Shown here: positions 41,586 to 51,791 of the stretch, one piece after another
Layout: each line of letters starts with the position of its first letter
How positions within the stretch are numbered: the stretch's first letter is position 1
NCBI GenBank assembly: GCA_010645155.1
Contig: CM021317.1
Location: forward strand, 11,864,658 to 11,928,657
DNA from: Tigriopus japonicus
Taxonomy: Eukaryota > Arthropoda > Copepoda > Harpacticoida > Harpacticidae
Direction: 5' to 3'
Length of the DNA: 64,000 bases
Program-made: the position numbers and the translations under genes
The notes under the pieces: model-generated
Databases searched by the model: none
The model's input: the letters and a program-made list of their open reading frames with translations, nothing else
What the model was told of the DNA's origin: nothing

Positions 41586-42945
41586 GTTCTAATTCAAGAC
41601 GTTCCGGGAGCATTGTAATACCGCTTGACCGCTTCAGAGTTCAATAATGATCTATTAACAAAAGGGTCCACGAGATAATTTACTATTGATAAAATGTTTT
41701 GGCCTGCGAGGCACTTTTCTATTTCTAGTGTACGACTGGCATTTAAATCAACCATCTTGGCTAGATACGTATGTTCTTGATGTAGGATTTCTAGTGACAT
41801 ATTTTATGCCTCCACTATCAACTGAGAGTGTCTGTGTTTGAGTGTCTTGCACTCTCGTCTTGACAAGTGTAATCGGTAGTAATGGTCTTAAATGGTTTAA
41901 TCAACATTGTTCCAGCACCGTTTCAGTTCCAAAGAGCTAGAAAACTATAATTCAGAAGAAAAACGGAGGTATTATTCTATGGCATGGGGACTTCATATGT
42001 GTCTAAATTAGTTTTTTTGGATGCATTCGTATTGCTCTGGTACTCTTTCAAATTTTGACGATTATAGGATCAACTGGAAACTTTAAAAGGTGAATTTTGA
42101 TCTTGGCCTTGTTCGCTTTTCTTTTAAGGACGGGAATCTGTCAAGATCAGCAATCAAGTGACATTTCCATTCTAATTATGAAAGTAAAGACTAGTAGGCA
42201 AATCGGTGAGCTACAAATCAAATCCAGATTTTGCTCTTGGGTGACAAAAACACTTCCAAATTCTTTACTTTCTTTCACAAGTAAACTATTGTATTATTCC
42301 CTAATGTACGAACATAAGGAAAATGACAATCAAGTGTCCATTTCCTGTCATGGATTATGCAGACAGGTGTGTATGTATATCAAAGATAACAACAACAGCC
42401 AATATCAACAATAAAAATAACCTAGGTAAAGAATTCCTGAACGAAAACGACACTTGAACCAACCTTGAGAATATTGTTGATGATTGGACACAAAGAGGAA
42501 CCAATAATTTAACACGAATGTTTCAAAGACACTTTCACTGTTGAAAAATGCTCCCGATAAAAATCACCCTTTATCTTCCTTTGTCTCAAAACACGCAAGG
42601 TGAAGTTGGCCCAAACACAAAAAGTAACCCTCTGCGAACTTTGGAACTGTTCCACGGTCCTCTTGAGAATGCTTTCAGGTCTCTTCTTGTACAAGTTGTT
42701 CCTCAGGGTCAGAAATTGGCCGAGCGCCGAAGGCTTCCTTCATTCCTCAGATCAACGCGCATTTCTGGGCCTCTTTCCGTTCCAAACGGGAAATGAGCGA
42801 GCATTTGCCCATCAGATTAAAGAGACGGACTCGTAGAGAGCTCTAAAGGCGTTTGATTGCGTCAAGACCCGCTTCTCCTGTTTATTCTATCGTTGCCCAT
42901 CAGTTTAGTTTACCTCTCAGTTGGTTCTAATTGGCGCTCTTTCAG
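41586..42945. other. No gene seen before the candidate exon
   Basis: AT-rich to about 42500, then rising GC. Two overlapping plus-strand frames at 42548-42836 show no recognisable domain. They may be chance frames or part of whatever gene the following candidate exon belongs to. Confidence 0.4.
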
Positions 42946-43154
42946 GGGGGGTTCGTTTACGCTGGAGTTCCCTGCTCAATTTCGCGTTTCGACTTGATGA
43001 CAGTTTGCAACGAGAATCCTTTAATGGGCCGATTCTATGGCGAATGGACTATGGCTTGGATATGCCTGGGGAATTGTGGATTGGTGCACATTTCGGCCAG
43101 ATGGCTCGAAACTTTTTGTCTATTTATGCGAGTGCTGGTTGTCTTGAATGGAAG
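42946..43154 (+). CDS. Candidate exon, unidentified protein
   Basis: A strong acceptor with a long pyrimidine tract (GGCGCTCTTTCAG) is followed by 209 bases of higher GC than the neighbourhood, ending at a good donor (GAATGGAAG|GTGAACC). Two frames are open across it. The one finishing on the exon edge contains YGLDMPGELWIGAHFGQMAR, which recalls the GEFWLG core of fibrinogen C-terminal domains. The spacing before it is two residues short and no flanking exon with the rest of such a domain was found, so the resemblance may be accidental. Treat it as a splice-bounded candidate only. Confidence 0.28.
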
Positions 43155-43976
43155 GTGAACCAGTTCAGAATTGGGAACCGTCTGAACGGCAATTCCATTC
43201 GTTTCAGGAAAGACTGGAACTGTTAATGGGAAGACGATCCAAAAGCATAGTAATTATGGATGAAAAATGATAATGCTAGTTTGATCTTTTTTCGTGAAAC
43301 CTGTTGGCCTTGGAACAAAGACATTGACATGGTTGAGACATTTTGAAAGAAATGGCTTGAGAGTTTTTGACTTGAAATGCGAATTCGATTGCTGAGAAGA
43401 ACTTGAAAATTTAAGGTATTATGGATGATTTTCCAGAAGCACGTAAGCTGTTTTCATGTTTTCAAAGGCTATCCAAAATAAATAAATTCGCAATGATAAC
43501 AACAAATACTCGATTTGTAGCAAGAAGTGCAGTCCTTTTAAAGTACGACTATTTCCATTCATCTGCTATGCAATATCATAAAAGGCTTTAAGAATTATGC
43601 AAAGGTAGGCATGTTGAACCTAGAAAATCGTATCAAATTGCCTAGCATTTCGTTTGTTCCAAGGATTGACAAATTGCTTCGCATTCGCCCATCAATTTCA
43701 TCACGACAGAAAACAATATATTCGCTTTTTATTTCTTAAAAAACTAAAACACTTTACTTGCTAGTTAAGGAGTCAGCATATAACTGAAATTAAGGATCTA
43801 TGAATACATTTTCCACATGTTTGCTATTGGTGAGTTTAAGTAAACCATAGAAATCTAATTCATTACTACGATTGGATTCGGTGCTTTAACTCATATCCTC
43901 GTCTACCGGTACATAAATCTGTTTCATCTTGTGAACTTTCATTCACAAACAGTTAAGTTCGTACGAATGTTGACAG
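43155..43976. other. No gene seen
   Basis: AT-rich DNA without domains or repeats that I can delimit. Confidence 0.5.
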
Positions 43977-44149
43977 TAGGTTGGTTGTTGAGGTAGTTTG
44001 GAACGGTTTGGAAGTATAGAAGAAGCATAAAAGAAGCATTAGAGATGGAGTAGAAATATCCATGCTCAATCAAGTTTGGCCACATAAGCTGCGATTGAAA
44101 AACGCATCTTTTATGCTTCTTCTTATGTTTCACCTCAACAACCGACCTA
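43977..44149. repeat. Miniature inverted-repeat element, 173 bp
   Basis: The ends TAGGTTGGTTGTTGAGGT and the complement of ACCTCAACAACCGACCTA match with one change. Further in, AGAAGAAGCATAAAAGA pairs with TCTTTTATGCTTCTTCT. It folds into one hairpin, has no coding capacity, and shows no obvious target duplication. Confidence 0.72.
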
Positions 44150-44890
44150 TCATTTGACTTCATGTTGAATGGACTACATTTGTGGATTGATCAGAACAAG
44201 GGCAACAATTTCGTATGATTCTATGGTACTCGTAAAATTATGCCCAACTTATGGACAACCCAACCATAGACAGGTCTTCGGTACGACCATTTGGGAGGAT
44301 AAATAATGAAATGCAGGAGCACGTTGCCAAATATTCTTCGCTCCAGGAAAGACTAACTATGCTTTGAAATTTGGTCTCCCCCCTTGCTTTCAATTTGTCA
44401 CTTCTTCAAACCACGAAAGACTGACTTGCTTGCTCGTCTTCACAACCATAGAATAGAGAGTGTAGTACGTATGTGTACTACTTGGCCAACGTCCGATGGG
44501 TGGCTTTGAGCTGACATTTGGGTGCACAACTGAAATAATTTGATGCTCAGCAACCACTTTTGAGTTTCTTTAACACATGGAATTGGGCGTGAAGTGAGAC
44601 TCCGCACTTGCGAAAGTTGATTCTTGGCCAATGACGGATTTACATTATGCTTGTTGGCGCCTGAATGTAGAGTGAGCGACTCATGAAAGGCACCAGTCTT
44701 ACTGCCAATTTAGATTTATCTAGTGGAAACAGTTGACTTCATTTTCGGATGAGACAGGGAAAAAGCTCGACATGTCCACGCAGTAGACAATTTATACTTG
44801 AAAGTTGCAGAGCTTTGCTTTAGTTACCACTAAGACTGGTAGCAGTCAAAAAAAGATCCACAGTCAGATGCATCCAGTGCATAATAAAGA

Positions 44891-44970
44891 GGAAAGATCT
44901 GTTGAAGGCGTGGACGCCATTGGAAAGCAACGCACCAAAATCTTGGAAAATCAGCAAACTTGCGAAACGC
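44891..44970 (+). repeat. First copy of an 80-bp direct repeat
   Basis: This block starts GGAAAGATCTGTTGAAGGCG and ends ACTTGCGAAACGC. It returns in the same orientation at 45101-45180 with about ten changes. The spacing is 210 bp. Sequence outside the block does not match, so this is a repeated piece rather than a long tandem unit. Confidence 0.75.
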
Positions 44971-45047
44971 AAAGACAAGAACTACTGAATTTGACTGGAC
45001 TTGGAGGCTAACGAAAAGAAGCATTGATTTTCAGGAGGAACAAATCA

Positions 45048-45095
45048 AGTGCATTCTTCTGCAAATGAGACCTTGCCCATGTTGGTTTGAATACG
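45048..45095 (+). repeat. Fragment of the 26.4-kb foldback family
   Basis: TTCTTCTGCAAATGAGACCT followed by TTGAATACGT matches one arm of the foldback at 26400-26862. Only about 48 bases are preserved. It lies just before the second copy of the 80-bp direct repeat. Confidence 0.65.
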
Positions 45096-45100
45096 TAAAA

Positions 45101-45180
45101 GGAAAGATCTGTTCAAGGCGTGGACGCCACTGGAAAGCAGTAAACCGCCATCTTGGAAAACCGGCAAACTTGCGAAATGG
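45101..45180 (+). repeat. Second copy of the 80-bp direct repeat
   Basis: Starts GGAAAGATCTGTTCAAGGCG and ends ACTTGCGAAATGG, matching 44891-44970. Confidence 0.75.
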
Positions 45181-45370
45181 AGAGATGAATAATAGGTTGA
45201 TCCATGCACATCGTCTAGAAAGAATAACGATTGCGAAATTTTAGGGTACCTGTTATCCATTACAAAGTTACAAATTAATGAAATTACATTATCTGTGAGG
45301 CAAACTTTAAGACGTTCGACCTATAGCATTTGACGCATTTGTGTTAAAATTTCTAAAAAAGCATTAGTGG

Positions 45371-45583
45371 TACCCCATGTTCCAAAATTAAGGTAACACT
45401 TACAAAAATGGGCATAACTTTTAACTGAAAGATATTCGTGGACATCGAATAAAAGGTTTCATGATCTTGAGAGTCTACCAGTTGCTGATGTTTACTTTAA
45501 ACATAATTTCCTTCACCCTGAACAACATGGAGACCAAGCGCCAAATGGTGATCGACATGGCGTCGCGCGGAATGACAGTGACG
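45371..45583 (+). repeat. Left 213-bp arm of the mariner-like element
   Basis: Begins TACCCCATGTTCC, contains GGGCATAACTTTT at 45410-45422 and ends inside the transposase frame (ATGACAGTGACG). Pairs with 46076-46288. Confidence 0.93.
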
Positions 45584-45901
45584 GAGACCTCCAAGGCCAT
45601 GGGAATCAGCCGAAAGGCCATCTATGCCATCAAAAAAAGGTTCGAGGAGCGCGGAACGGTCGAGAGGAAGAAAGGGCAGGGACGAAAGAGGTCAGTAAGG
45701 ACAAAAGCCAAGATTATCACTGTCAAAAATCGCGTGAAGAGGAATCCAGTCCGGACCATTTGTGGCATGGCCAAGGCCATGTCCTTGACCCCGAGCACAG
45801 TCCATAGGATTGTTCATGACGATCTGGGAATGATGTTGAATAAATGTTCAATGCAAAAATTTGTGTTAGCTAACACCCTTTTGAAGTTATCCAAGGAATA
45901 A
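45527..45901 (+). pseudogene. Truncated Tc1/mariner transposase, DNA-binding part only
   Basis: The frame gives 124 residues from METKRQMVIDMASRG to a stop at 45901. Residues of about 15 to 40 (TVTETSKAMGISRKAIYAIK) form a first helix-turn-helix. A basic GQGRKRSVRTKAK linker follows, and a second helix-turn-helix ends near STVHRIVHDDLGM. This is the standard bipartite DNA-binding region of Tc1/mariner transposases. The DDE catalytic domain is absent: after LGMMLNKC the sequence departs from the family and stops. I chose this ATG because both 213-bp arms conserve it and family members start just before the first helix. The product could still bind transposon ends if made. Tc1 transposases are usually about 340 residues. 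Confidence 0.82.
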
Positions 45902-46075
45902 AAGAGCATGAACAATCTCTTTAAGATCTTTAACCTGTGGCTTAGATCCCTAAATTGACCTGTAAACTAAAAATAATAGATTTCAATGTTGACAGAAAAT
46001 TTAGAGGGGAGGAATAGAAGGATAAAAAATTCAAGTTAATATTATTAAAAATCAGATATTGTACACAACTATACA

Positions 46076-46288
46076 CGTCACTGTCATTCCGCGCGACGCC
46101 ATGTCGATCACCATTTGGCGCTCGGTCTCCATGTTGTTCAGGGTGAAGGAAATGATGTTTAAAGTAAACATCAGCAACTGGTAGACTCTCAAGATCATGA
46201 AACCTTTTATTCGATGTCCACGAATATCTTTCAGTTAAAAGTTATGCCCATTTTTGTAAGTGTTACCTTAATTTTGGAACATGGGGTA
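46076..46288 (-). repeat. Right 213-bp arm of the mariner-like element
   Basis: Inverted copy of the left arm. It carries AAAAGTTATGCCC at 46237-46249 and, read on the minus strand, the same ATG and first 19 transposase codons. One change alters codon 4 (AAG to GAG) relative to the left arm, and another lies upstream of the start. Confidence 0.93.
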
Positions 46289-46293
46289 GCTAG

Positions 46294-47470
46294 CCTCCAA
46301 AACAAATTGGACGCCATCCCAGTAAGGATTAGGGCCTCCATTGATTCCAAATAGTTCGAAAAGGAATGTAGAGTGACCAAGAAGGTTAAAACTAATCCAA
46401 AGGCGTTTCTCTCTATTGCAAACACAAAGAGAAAAATGAAGCATCCAGTAGGACCTTTTGAGGTCGACGGTGAAGCCGTCAATATAGTGAGGTTATGGCC
46501 AATATGCTTGGAGATCAGTTCTCAAGTGTATTTTCAATTCCGAAGAGGGTAGAAAAAGCAGGCCATGACTCTAGTAATGTTGTTAATGAGACTGACAATG
46601 ATGGCCAGGCTAATCAATTGGAGGATCTGGTTGTCACAGACCAAGGTGCTCTTGAGGCCATCAAGAGCTTAAAGCTCTCGAGTTCTTCTAGATCCATTTA
46701 GCCTTGGCACATTTCACTGACCTCCAGAAAGGCAAAAGATTTTGAGAAGATGATGAAGTCCAAACTTGTAGATGATTTGGAAGTCCATGATATAATTCCT
46801 TCTGGGCAGCATGGGTTTTGAGCTCATTTTAGTACAAGTACCCAACTGGTTGACCATGTGGAGCAAGGTATTGACGGGCTTAAGAGTCACGAGTCAGTGG
46901 ATGTAATCTATCTTGATTTTGCCCAGGCCTTTGATAAGATAGATCATGGCCTTTTGCTCAATCAACTCAAAGAGTTTGGGATCCAGGGTAAGATACTGAA
47001 TTGGATTGATAGTTTTGTGAGCGAAAGGAAGCAAGTGGTCCAGGTTGAAGGATCAATTAGTGGCCTGTATGATGTCAAGTCAGATGTTCCACAAGGCTCA
47101 GCTTTAGGTCCGCTCCTGTTTAATTTCTTTTTCTTCATTGCTCCTCTTCAGAAGCTTAGTATAAAAGCCAGTATTTCTTTATTTGCTGATGACACAAAAA
47201 TAGTGTGTGGAAGGAGTGGTCAGAACTCAAAAAGTCTAGTTGATGACTTGGAGATAGTCTACTCTTGGGTTGGTCAGAGTAATATGGCATTGAACAGGAT
47301 GAAATTCCGCACAATTACGTATGGGGCGTCAATGTTAGATTTTCCCCTCAAAGACAATGGAGGTTGTGATATTGAGAGGGTATCGTCCTTGAGGGATTTA
47401 GGAGTTGTCATCCATAGAAACCTTCATACCATGTTGAGAACCGAAAATCAAACGGAAATCTACCAAAAGT
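46294..47470 (+). pseudogene. Decayed non-LTR retrotransposon: linker and reverse transcriptase
   Basis: Translation in shifting frames gives, in order, the endonuclease-RT linker (KVKTNPKAFLSIANTKRK, then MANMLGDQFSSVFS after a frameshift near 46490), the QHGF block followed by a stop, and a longer open stretch from 46858 with YLDFAQAFDKIDH, DVPQGSALGPLLF and the catalytic FADDTK. VSSLRDLGVVI near the end is the usual post-RT segment. This order is typical of CR1/Jockey-type elements. At least two in-frame stops, one frameshift and a deletion around 46700 show it is dead. Endonuclease and 3' end are missing. It starts directly beside the right end of the mariner-like element. Confidence 0.88.
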
Positions 47471-47840
47471 CCAAAAGATAGTGCGTCAATCGGTGTTTCC
47501 TGTGTCCCACGGGGGTCCAGCCAAGTCCTAGCCTTGGTAAAGATCAACGCCATTCCCAAAAATCTGTCTGATGTTGGTGTTTCAAAGACATCCAAGTTCA
47601 GCCATGAACCAGTGAATGAAAGAGTGAAAATTACATGATGTATGACATCAAGTCTGAATGATGAACCCGCAAGGTGTCTTTTCTACAAGATGACGGTCAA
47701 GTGATCAAATGAAATCTGATGACTAGGTTACGTCCTACAACCTTCGTAAGTGATAGCCCAAACTAAAGCTAATAGTAGAACGAATATAGACCATAATCTG
47801 AACACAAATTCCTTTTGAAAAAAAAAGATTAAGAACCAAC
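47471..47840. other. No gene seen
   Basis: Sequence between the reverse transcriptase remnant and the next foldback. It may include decayed continuation of the retrotransposon, but I cannot align it by eye. Confidence 0.45.
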
Positions 47841-48306
47841 TTTCTCCCGAAAACTCTCCCCAGACCAAAATGGGGAGTTTCATCGCGCTCATTCATTACA
47901 CAACTTGAATTACTTAAGAATGTCTTACCATTCCTTGAATTATTAACAACAAAATTGCGTTTTTTCCGAGCTCATCTATTACCCGACTTAAACGACTTAT
48001 GAATATCTTCGAACTTACTATCGAACCCACCCATGCATTATCATGAACTAAATTAAGTCATGCCAAACTTTTTCAGAAATTAGTTTGTTATAGGTTATGT
48101 CACCTTTGCATAACTTCTTGTTCTAGAAATGATGGCCATCTTCAAATTTCTTTTATTGTATGGTCGTGTTTTTGAGTTTAGGATAATTCAAGGACAGGTA
48201 AGATTTGCTTTAGTTGTTCAAGTTATGTAATGGACAAGTGCGATAGAGCTCCCTGTTTTTATCCGGGGGAGAATTTGCGTGGGAGAGTTTCCCCAACGGG
48301 AGATAT
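47841..48306. repeat. Foldback element, about 466 bp
   Basis: The left end (TCTCCCGAAAACTCTCCC) and the inverted right end share the TCTCCCG/CTCTCCC layout. Further in, TTCATTACACAACTTGAA and CTTACC..TCCTTGAATTAT pair with inverted copies at 48183-48245. Identity is moderate, so it is old. No coding capacity and no clear target duplication. Confidence 0.65.
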
Positions 48307-49206
48307 TTTTGGTTTTATTTTTGGTTTTGGATATTTTTGGTTTTATCTGATAAAAGTTTAATTGACAGGTAAAAGATACAAAAAATCTATCATTATGCTT
48401 TCTCTTGGGACTCTAGGATTTTCGAAAAAATGGAATAAAAAGTAACCCCCCCCCCCCAAAAAAAGTGACGTTTGGGGACATTCATCGCAAAAGATGAAGT
48501 GCAGATGTGGAGAAAATTTTCAAAATAGCCCTTCAGTTTTTACTAAGCTTGAATTCTCCTCAAACATCTCTAATGAGTTGGCGGCAAGCGACTGAAAGAT
48601 GTAAATTATGATATGTATCATTACTTAATGATTCATTAGAATTTGCTTTCAAGGGCATCATGATTTTTGAATCATTTCAAAGTTCTTACTAGAGACAAAA
48701 AGTTTTGACAAATAGAATTTCCCGATTACTCGAAAAATGACGAATAAAAGTCAGCATTTGAAAGAGGCGACTAACAAGATATCAAACCATGATTATTTCA
48801 CAAAAAGACGAATGGAAGTGACTTATTGGACAAAAAGACGAACTAATTGCGATTAAAACGGCTGCCCATGGAGTAGATGGAACGTATGGCCATATTTTTG
48901 GGGTTTGGTTGCGAAATCAACTAGCACACAAGAAATGCGATTCACTGTTTACAAGTAAATCAATTAAAATAACATATAAAATTACCATACGAATGTTAAT
49001 TGAAAAGATTATGTTTGAGATTCATAACCGGGGAAAAATTGCTGTTGTTTAAACACGGCAAACTGTGGAATGCTGACAAAAGTAAATAAATAATAAGCAA
49101 GAAATGGTTACTAATATGAATTAAAAGCCCCAAGAGTTCATAAATTCCCTTTTAAAAAAGACGCTTTGAGTTGAGTGATACTTGAAAGCAGATTTGCCGA
49201 AATCTT
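48307..49206. other. No gene; possible transposon scraps
   Basis: Contains a C13 run (about 48447-48459) and scattered GACGAATAAAA and AAAAAGACGAA words near 48737-48850. These resemble the internal words of the hAT-like element at 60808-61711 and may be an eroded relative. Confidence 0.4.
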
Positions 49207-49857
49207 AATGGGAAATGCAGGGGGAGGTTTGAGTGATCTCTTCAAAAATCTTACCGCGGGCGGATGAAAGAAGAGAAAAGGCTTGTTCGTCAATGTAAGA
49301 TTTTGGTCAGTGCAAGGGTTTTCGCGTTTTACAGACCGCCCTTATGACTTAGATGCTACAAAAATTGTCGAATTGCCAGTTTGGACATTTTGACTCTCGG
49401 TTTTGTAAGAATTTGCAAAATTATTCTTTTGATCAAAAAATGGCAAGCACTTAAAAAAGACCTTTGATATTGAAGAGAAACACGTACAAAAAACGGCATT
49501 TTGTTTGATACCATGATGGTTTTGGAGCTTTACAATACAAATCAGTGCTTATAACATCACTTACACTTGTACTTACCCAAAAAAAGTGGCCTTTTGTTGA
49601 GAATTTTCTCGTGCAAGAACGAGCAAATAAAGTGTGCATTTTTTTCCAAAATCCTAACCAAAGGTGTTCAAACTTGCAATTCGACATTTTTCATGGCATC
49701 TAATTCGCAAGGGCGGTCTGTAAATTGCGAAAACCCTTAAACTGCCCAAATTCTCACGAGCCACCCACTGTTGCCAAACAAGCCTTTTCTCTTCTTTCAT
49801 CCGCCCGCGATAAGATTTTTGAAGAGATCACTCAAACCTCCCCCTGCATCCCCCATT
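49207..49857. repeat. Foldback element, about 651 bp, with arms of 150 bp or more
   Basis: GATGCAGGGGGAGGTTTGAG-type outer ends are inverted copies, continuing through GATCTCTTCAAAAATCTTA and GCGGGCGGATGAAAGAAGAG on both sides. A second matching block further in reads AGGGTTTTCGC..TTACAGACCGCCCTT. The middle is AT-rich, without a domain. The arms differ at few positions, so this copy is fairly young. A minisatellite begins immediately at its right end and no target duplication is obvious. Confidence 0.85.
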
Positions 49858-49861
49858 GTCA

Positions 49862-50095
49862 TGTAATTGACATGTAATTGTAATTGAAGTCAATTACATT
49901 TTCGGATGATGTAATTGTAATTAATTACATTTTTTGACAAAGTAATTGTAATTAATAACATTTTTCGACAAAGTAATTGTAATTAATAACATTTTTCGAC
50001 AAAGTAATTGTAATTAATTACATTTTTCGACAAAGTAATTGTAATTAATTACATTTTTCGACAAAGTAATTGTAATTAATTACATTTTTCAAGTA
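49862..50095. repeat. 31-bp minisatellite, about 6.5 copies
   Basis: The repeating unit is GACAAAGTAATTGTAATTAA plus TTACATTTTTC. The later copies are almost identical and the first two are diverged. Each unit contains TGTAATTAATTACA, a perfect 14-bp palindrome (two units have TAATAACA instead), so the array can form a series of small hairpins. Confidence 0.92.
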
Positions 50096-50105
50096 ATTGA
50101 CCCAA

Positions 50106-50455
50106 CTCTGGGGCTGTACAGTACTCAGAAAAGGTTTGAAAGGTATCTGATACTGTATGTTTTCAAGGGCGTTCATGGACTCTGCCCTAACCTAAAGAAC
50201 CTCGTGTACATGAGCTTCTTTACCCTAACCCAGGCTTTGAGATCAGTTGGAGCGATCGTAGAGGTTTTACGTGCGTTCTGAGAGCACCTCCAAATCCAAG
50301 GGAATCTAGGCTAGTTCGATCAATGAAGTGCTCCTCTCTTCTTTTTCGGGCTCCTTCATTGTTCAATTTGTTACCCATTAGCCTTCGTCCGGAATATGTA
50401 GGAGCAGATCATCTGACAGCATTTAAGGGAAGATTGTACAAATTTTTAAACACTA
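50106..50455 (+). pseudogene. C-terminal fragment of a non-LTR retrotransposon polyprotein
   Basis: Two frames joined by a frameshift read RFERYLILYVFKGVHGLCPN and later SLFNLLPISLRPEYVGADHL followed by TAFKGRLYKFLNTI. This is the usual tail of CR1/Jockey-type polyproteins after the reverse transcriptase. No complete frame survives. It may be the missing 3' part of the remnant at 46294-47470, separated from it by later insertions, or an independent copy of the same family. Confidence 0.75.
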
Positions 50456-50460
50456 TTCAG

Positions 50461-50640
50461 AGGAAGCCAGAGTGGCTACGCGTACATGCGCGTTCGTGAA
50501 AGTGCCGAGAGTAAGTGCTTCCCCAGGCGGCGTAGGTTCGAATCCTGTTGGGGGTCGGATTGAATATGTCGGGAGAAATCCTTCAATTTACAGGGAATTG
50601 CATTCCTTGTAGCGGTAGTTAAAATCCGCAAAAAAAAAAA
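50461..50640 (+). repeat. tRNA-derived SINE with A-rich tail
   Basis: The head has a B box GGTTCGAATCC (50535-50545) and an A-box-like GAGTGGCTACGCG 60 to 65 bases earlier. That wide spacing points to a tRNA with a long variable arm (Ser or Leu type). A body follows (CAGGGAATTGCATTCCTTG, TAGCGGTAG) and it ends in an A11 run at 50630-50640. Polymerase III promoter, tail and repetition together make a SINE the best reading. Confidence 0.75.
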
Positions 50641-50754
50641 TATTCCTGATCAACCCACTATTCAAGGGTGTATAGATCTGCCAACAGTAACTCATTGGTA
50701 GATCAAATTTCGTGTAAACTGTAATTTTATAATCTATATTAATCATTAACTCCC

Positions 50755-50815
50755 TTTACAGGGAATCCCATTCCTTGTAGCGGTATTAAAAAATCCGAAA
50801 AAGAACAATAATTAG
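50755..50815 (+). repeat. 5'-truncated copy of the same SINE tail
   Basis: TTACAGGGAATCCCATTCC, TTGTAGCGGTATT and AAATCCGAAAAAG repeat the last 50 bases of the SINE at 50461-50640 about 170 bp downstream in the same orientation, without the tRNA-like head. Confidence 0.72.
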
Positions 50816-51737
50816 AGAAGAGCACTTGGATGCAACAACTTTATAGATCACTCGAACAAAATGAGTCAATTTGTCGTTTGATATCCTTGAAAGCTCACTC
50901 GAACGTCAAAAATGTCCATCTTTACGGGTAGACTGAGGCCCTTGTTGAAAAGGTGGAAAACAAATCTGACACAATGATTAAATAGGAGTGGCAAATGCTC
51001 ATAATTTCAATTGCCATGAATAATTGAGCCTGTTAATGGCCTTGGCTGAGCACGCAAATGCTATTTTGTCGGCATTACTGTCGACCATTACAAGGGTATT
51101 TTCATTTGGCTAAACCGGTAAAACAAAGCAAGATATTGATGGCCTTTGGCACGAGCCAATTAACCAAGGGTACGCCTCCTAAATGCAAACGGAGCTAAGT
51201 AATAACTAGTCCATGATTAGTCATACATGAGGGAGTGATTCATATAACTAAATCACATTTCAACTCGTTATTCGTTATGACACGAAACAATGACCTTTTT
51301 CATATTGACAACATAGTTGACCCGCAGGAATTGAAAAAAAAATTGTCAAGCTAACAGGCATGACTACGGTTACTCTTTACAAACGTGTCTGAGCTCCTAT
51401 TTTTTTGCTCTAAGGCTAAAGCTGGAAGATTTTTATTTCAAATTCTTTTTTTCATTTATTACTGAATTCATTTTACATTCGATACACTCCGAACTTCTAG
51501 AATTATGGTAATTACAATTAACTACCTTTGAAACTAAATTAATCGCAATTATTTCATTCGAAACAAAAAAGAAAGTAAAAAGTAAGCACTTGTGAACCTC
51601 AAGAACCTAAAATAATAACATTTAGTTACTTTTGAACTTAGTATGGATGTGTATAGCAAGAAGTTGGAGGGTATTTATGAAACCTCAGCACAAGTAGTAA
51701 AATTGCGTATTGATCCGCTCAATTCTCTATCCTTAGG
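50816..51737. other. 3' flank of ABCF1, no gene seen
   Basis: AT-rich spacer with no domain-bearing frame and no repeat that I can delimit. Confidence 0.5.
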
Positions 51738-51743
51738 TTTATT
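51738..51743 (-). promoter_or_regulatory. Polyadenylation signal of ABCF1
   Basis: AATAAA on the minus strand, about 50 bases after the ABCF1 stop codon and the first such hexamer downstream. Confidence 0.65.
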
Positions 51744-51791
51744 CATAAAAAGAAATGAAAATGGAATACACTTGTGTGATGGTGTACAAAC

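Larger units (their letters stand above)
45371..46288 (+). mobile_element. Tc1/mariner-like element with 213-bp inverted ends
   Basis: The element is bounded by TA dinucleotides (TACCCCATGTTCC on the left, GGAACATGGGGTA on the right), the signature of Tc1/mariner insertion. The left 213 bases (45371-45583) recur inverted at 46076-46288. In my reading only two positions differ. The repeat is far longer than a usual mariner end and reaches into the transposase gene, taking in its start codon and first 19 codons. Between the arms lies the rest of a truncated transposase frame and about 170 bases of AT-rich DNA. The catalytic part is missing, so the copy is non-autonomous. The low arm divergence points to a recent inverted duplication or to gene conversion between the arms. 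Confidence 0.9.
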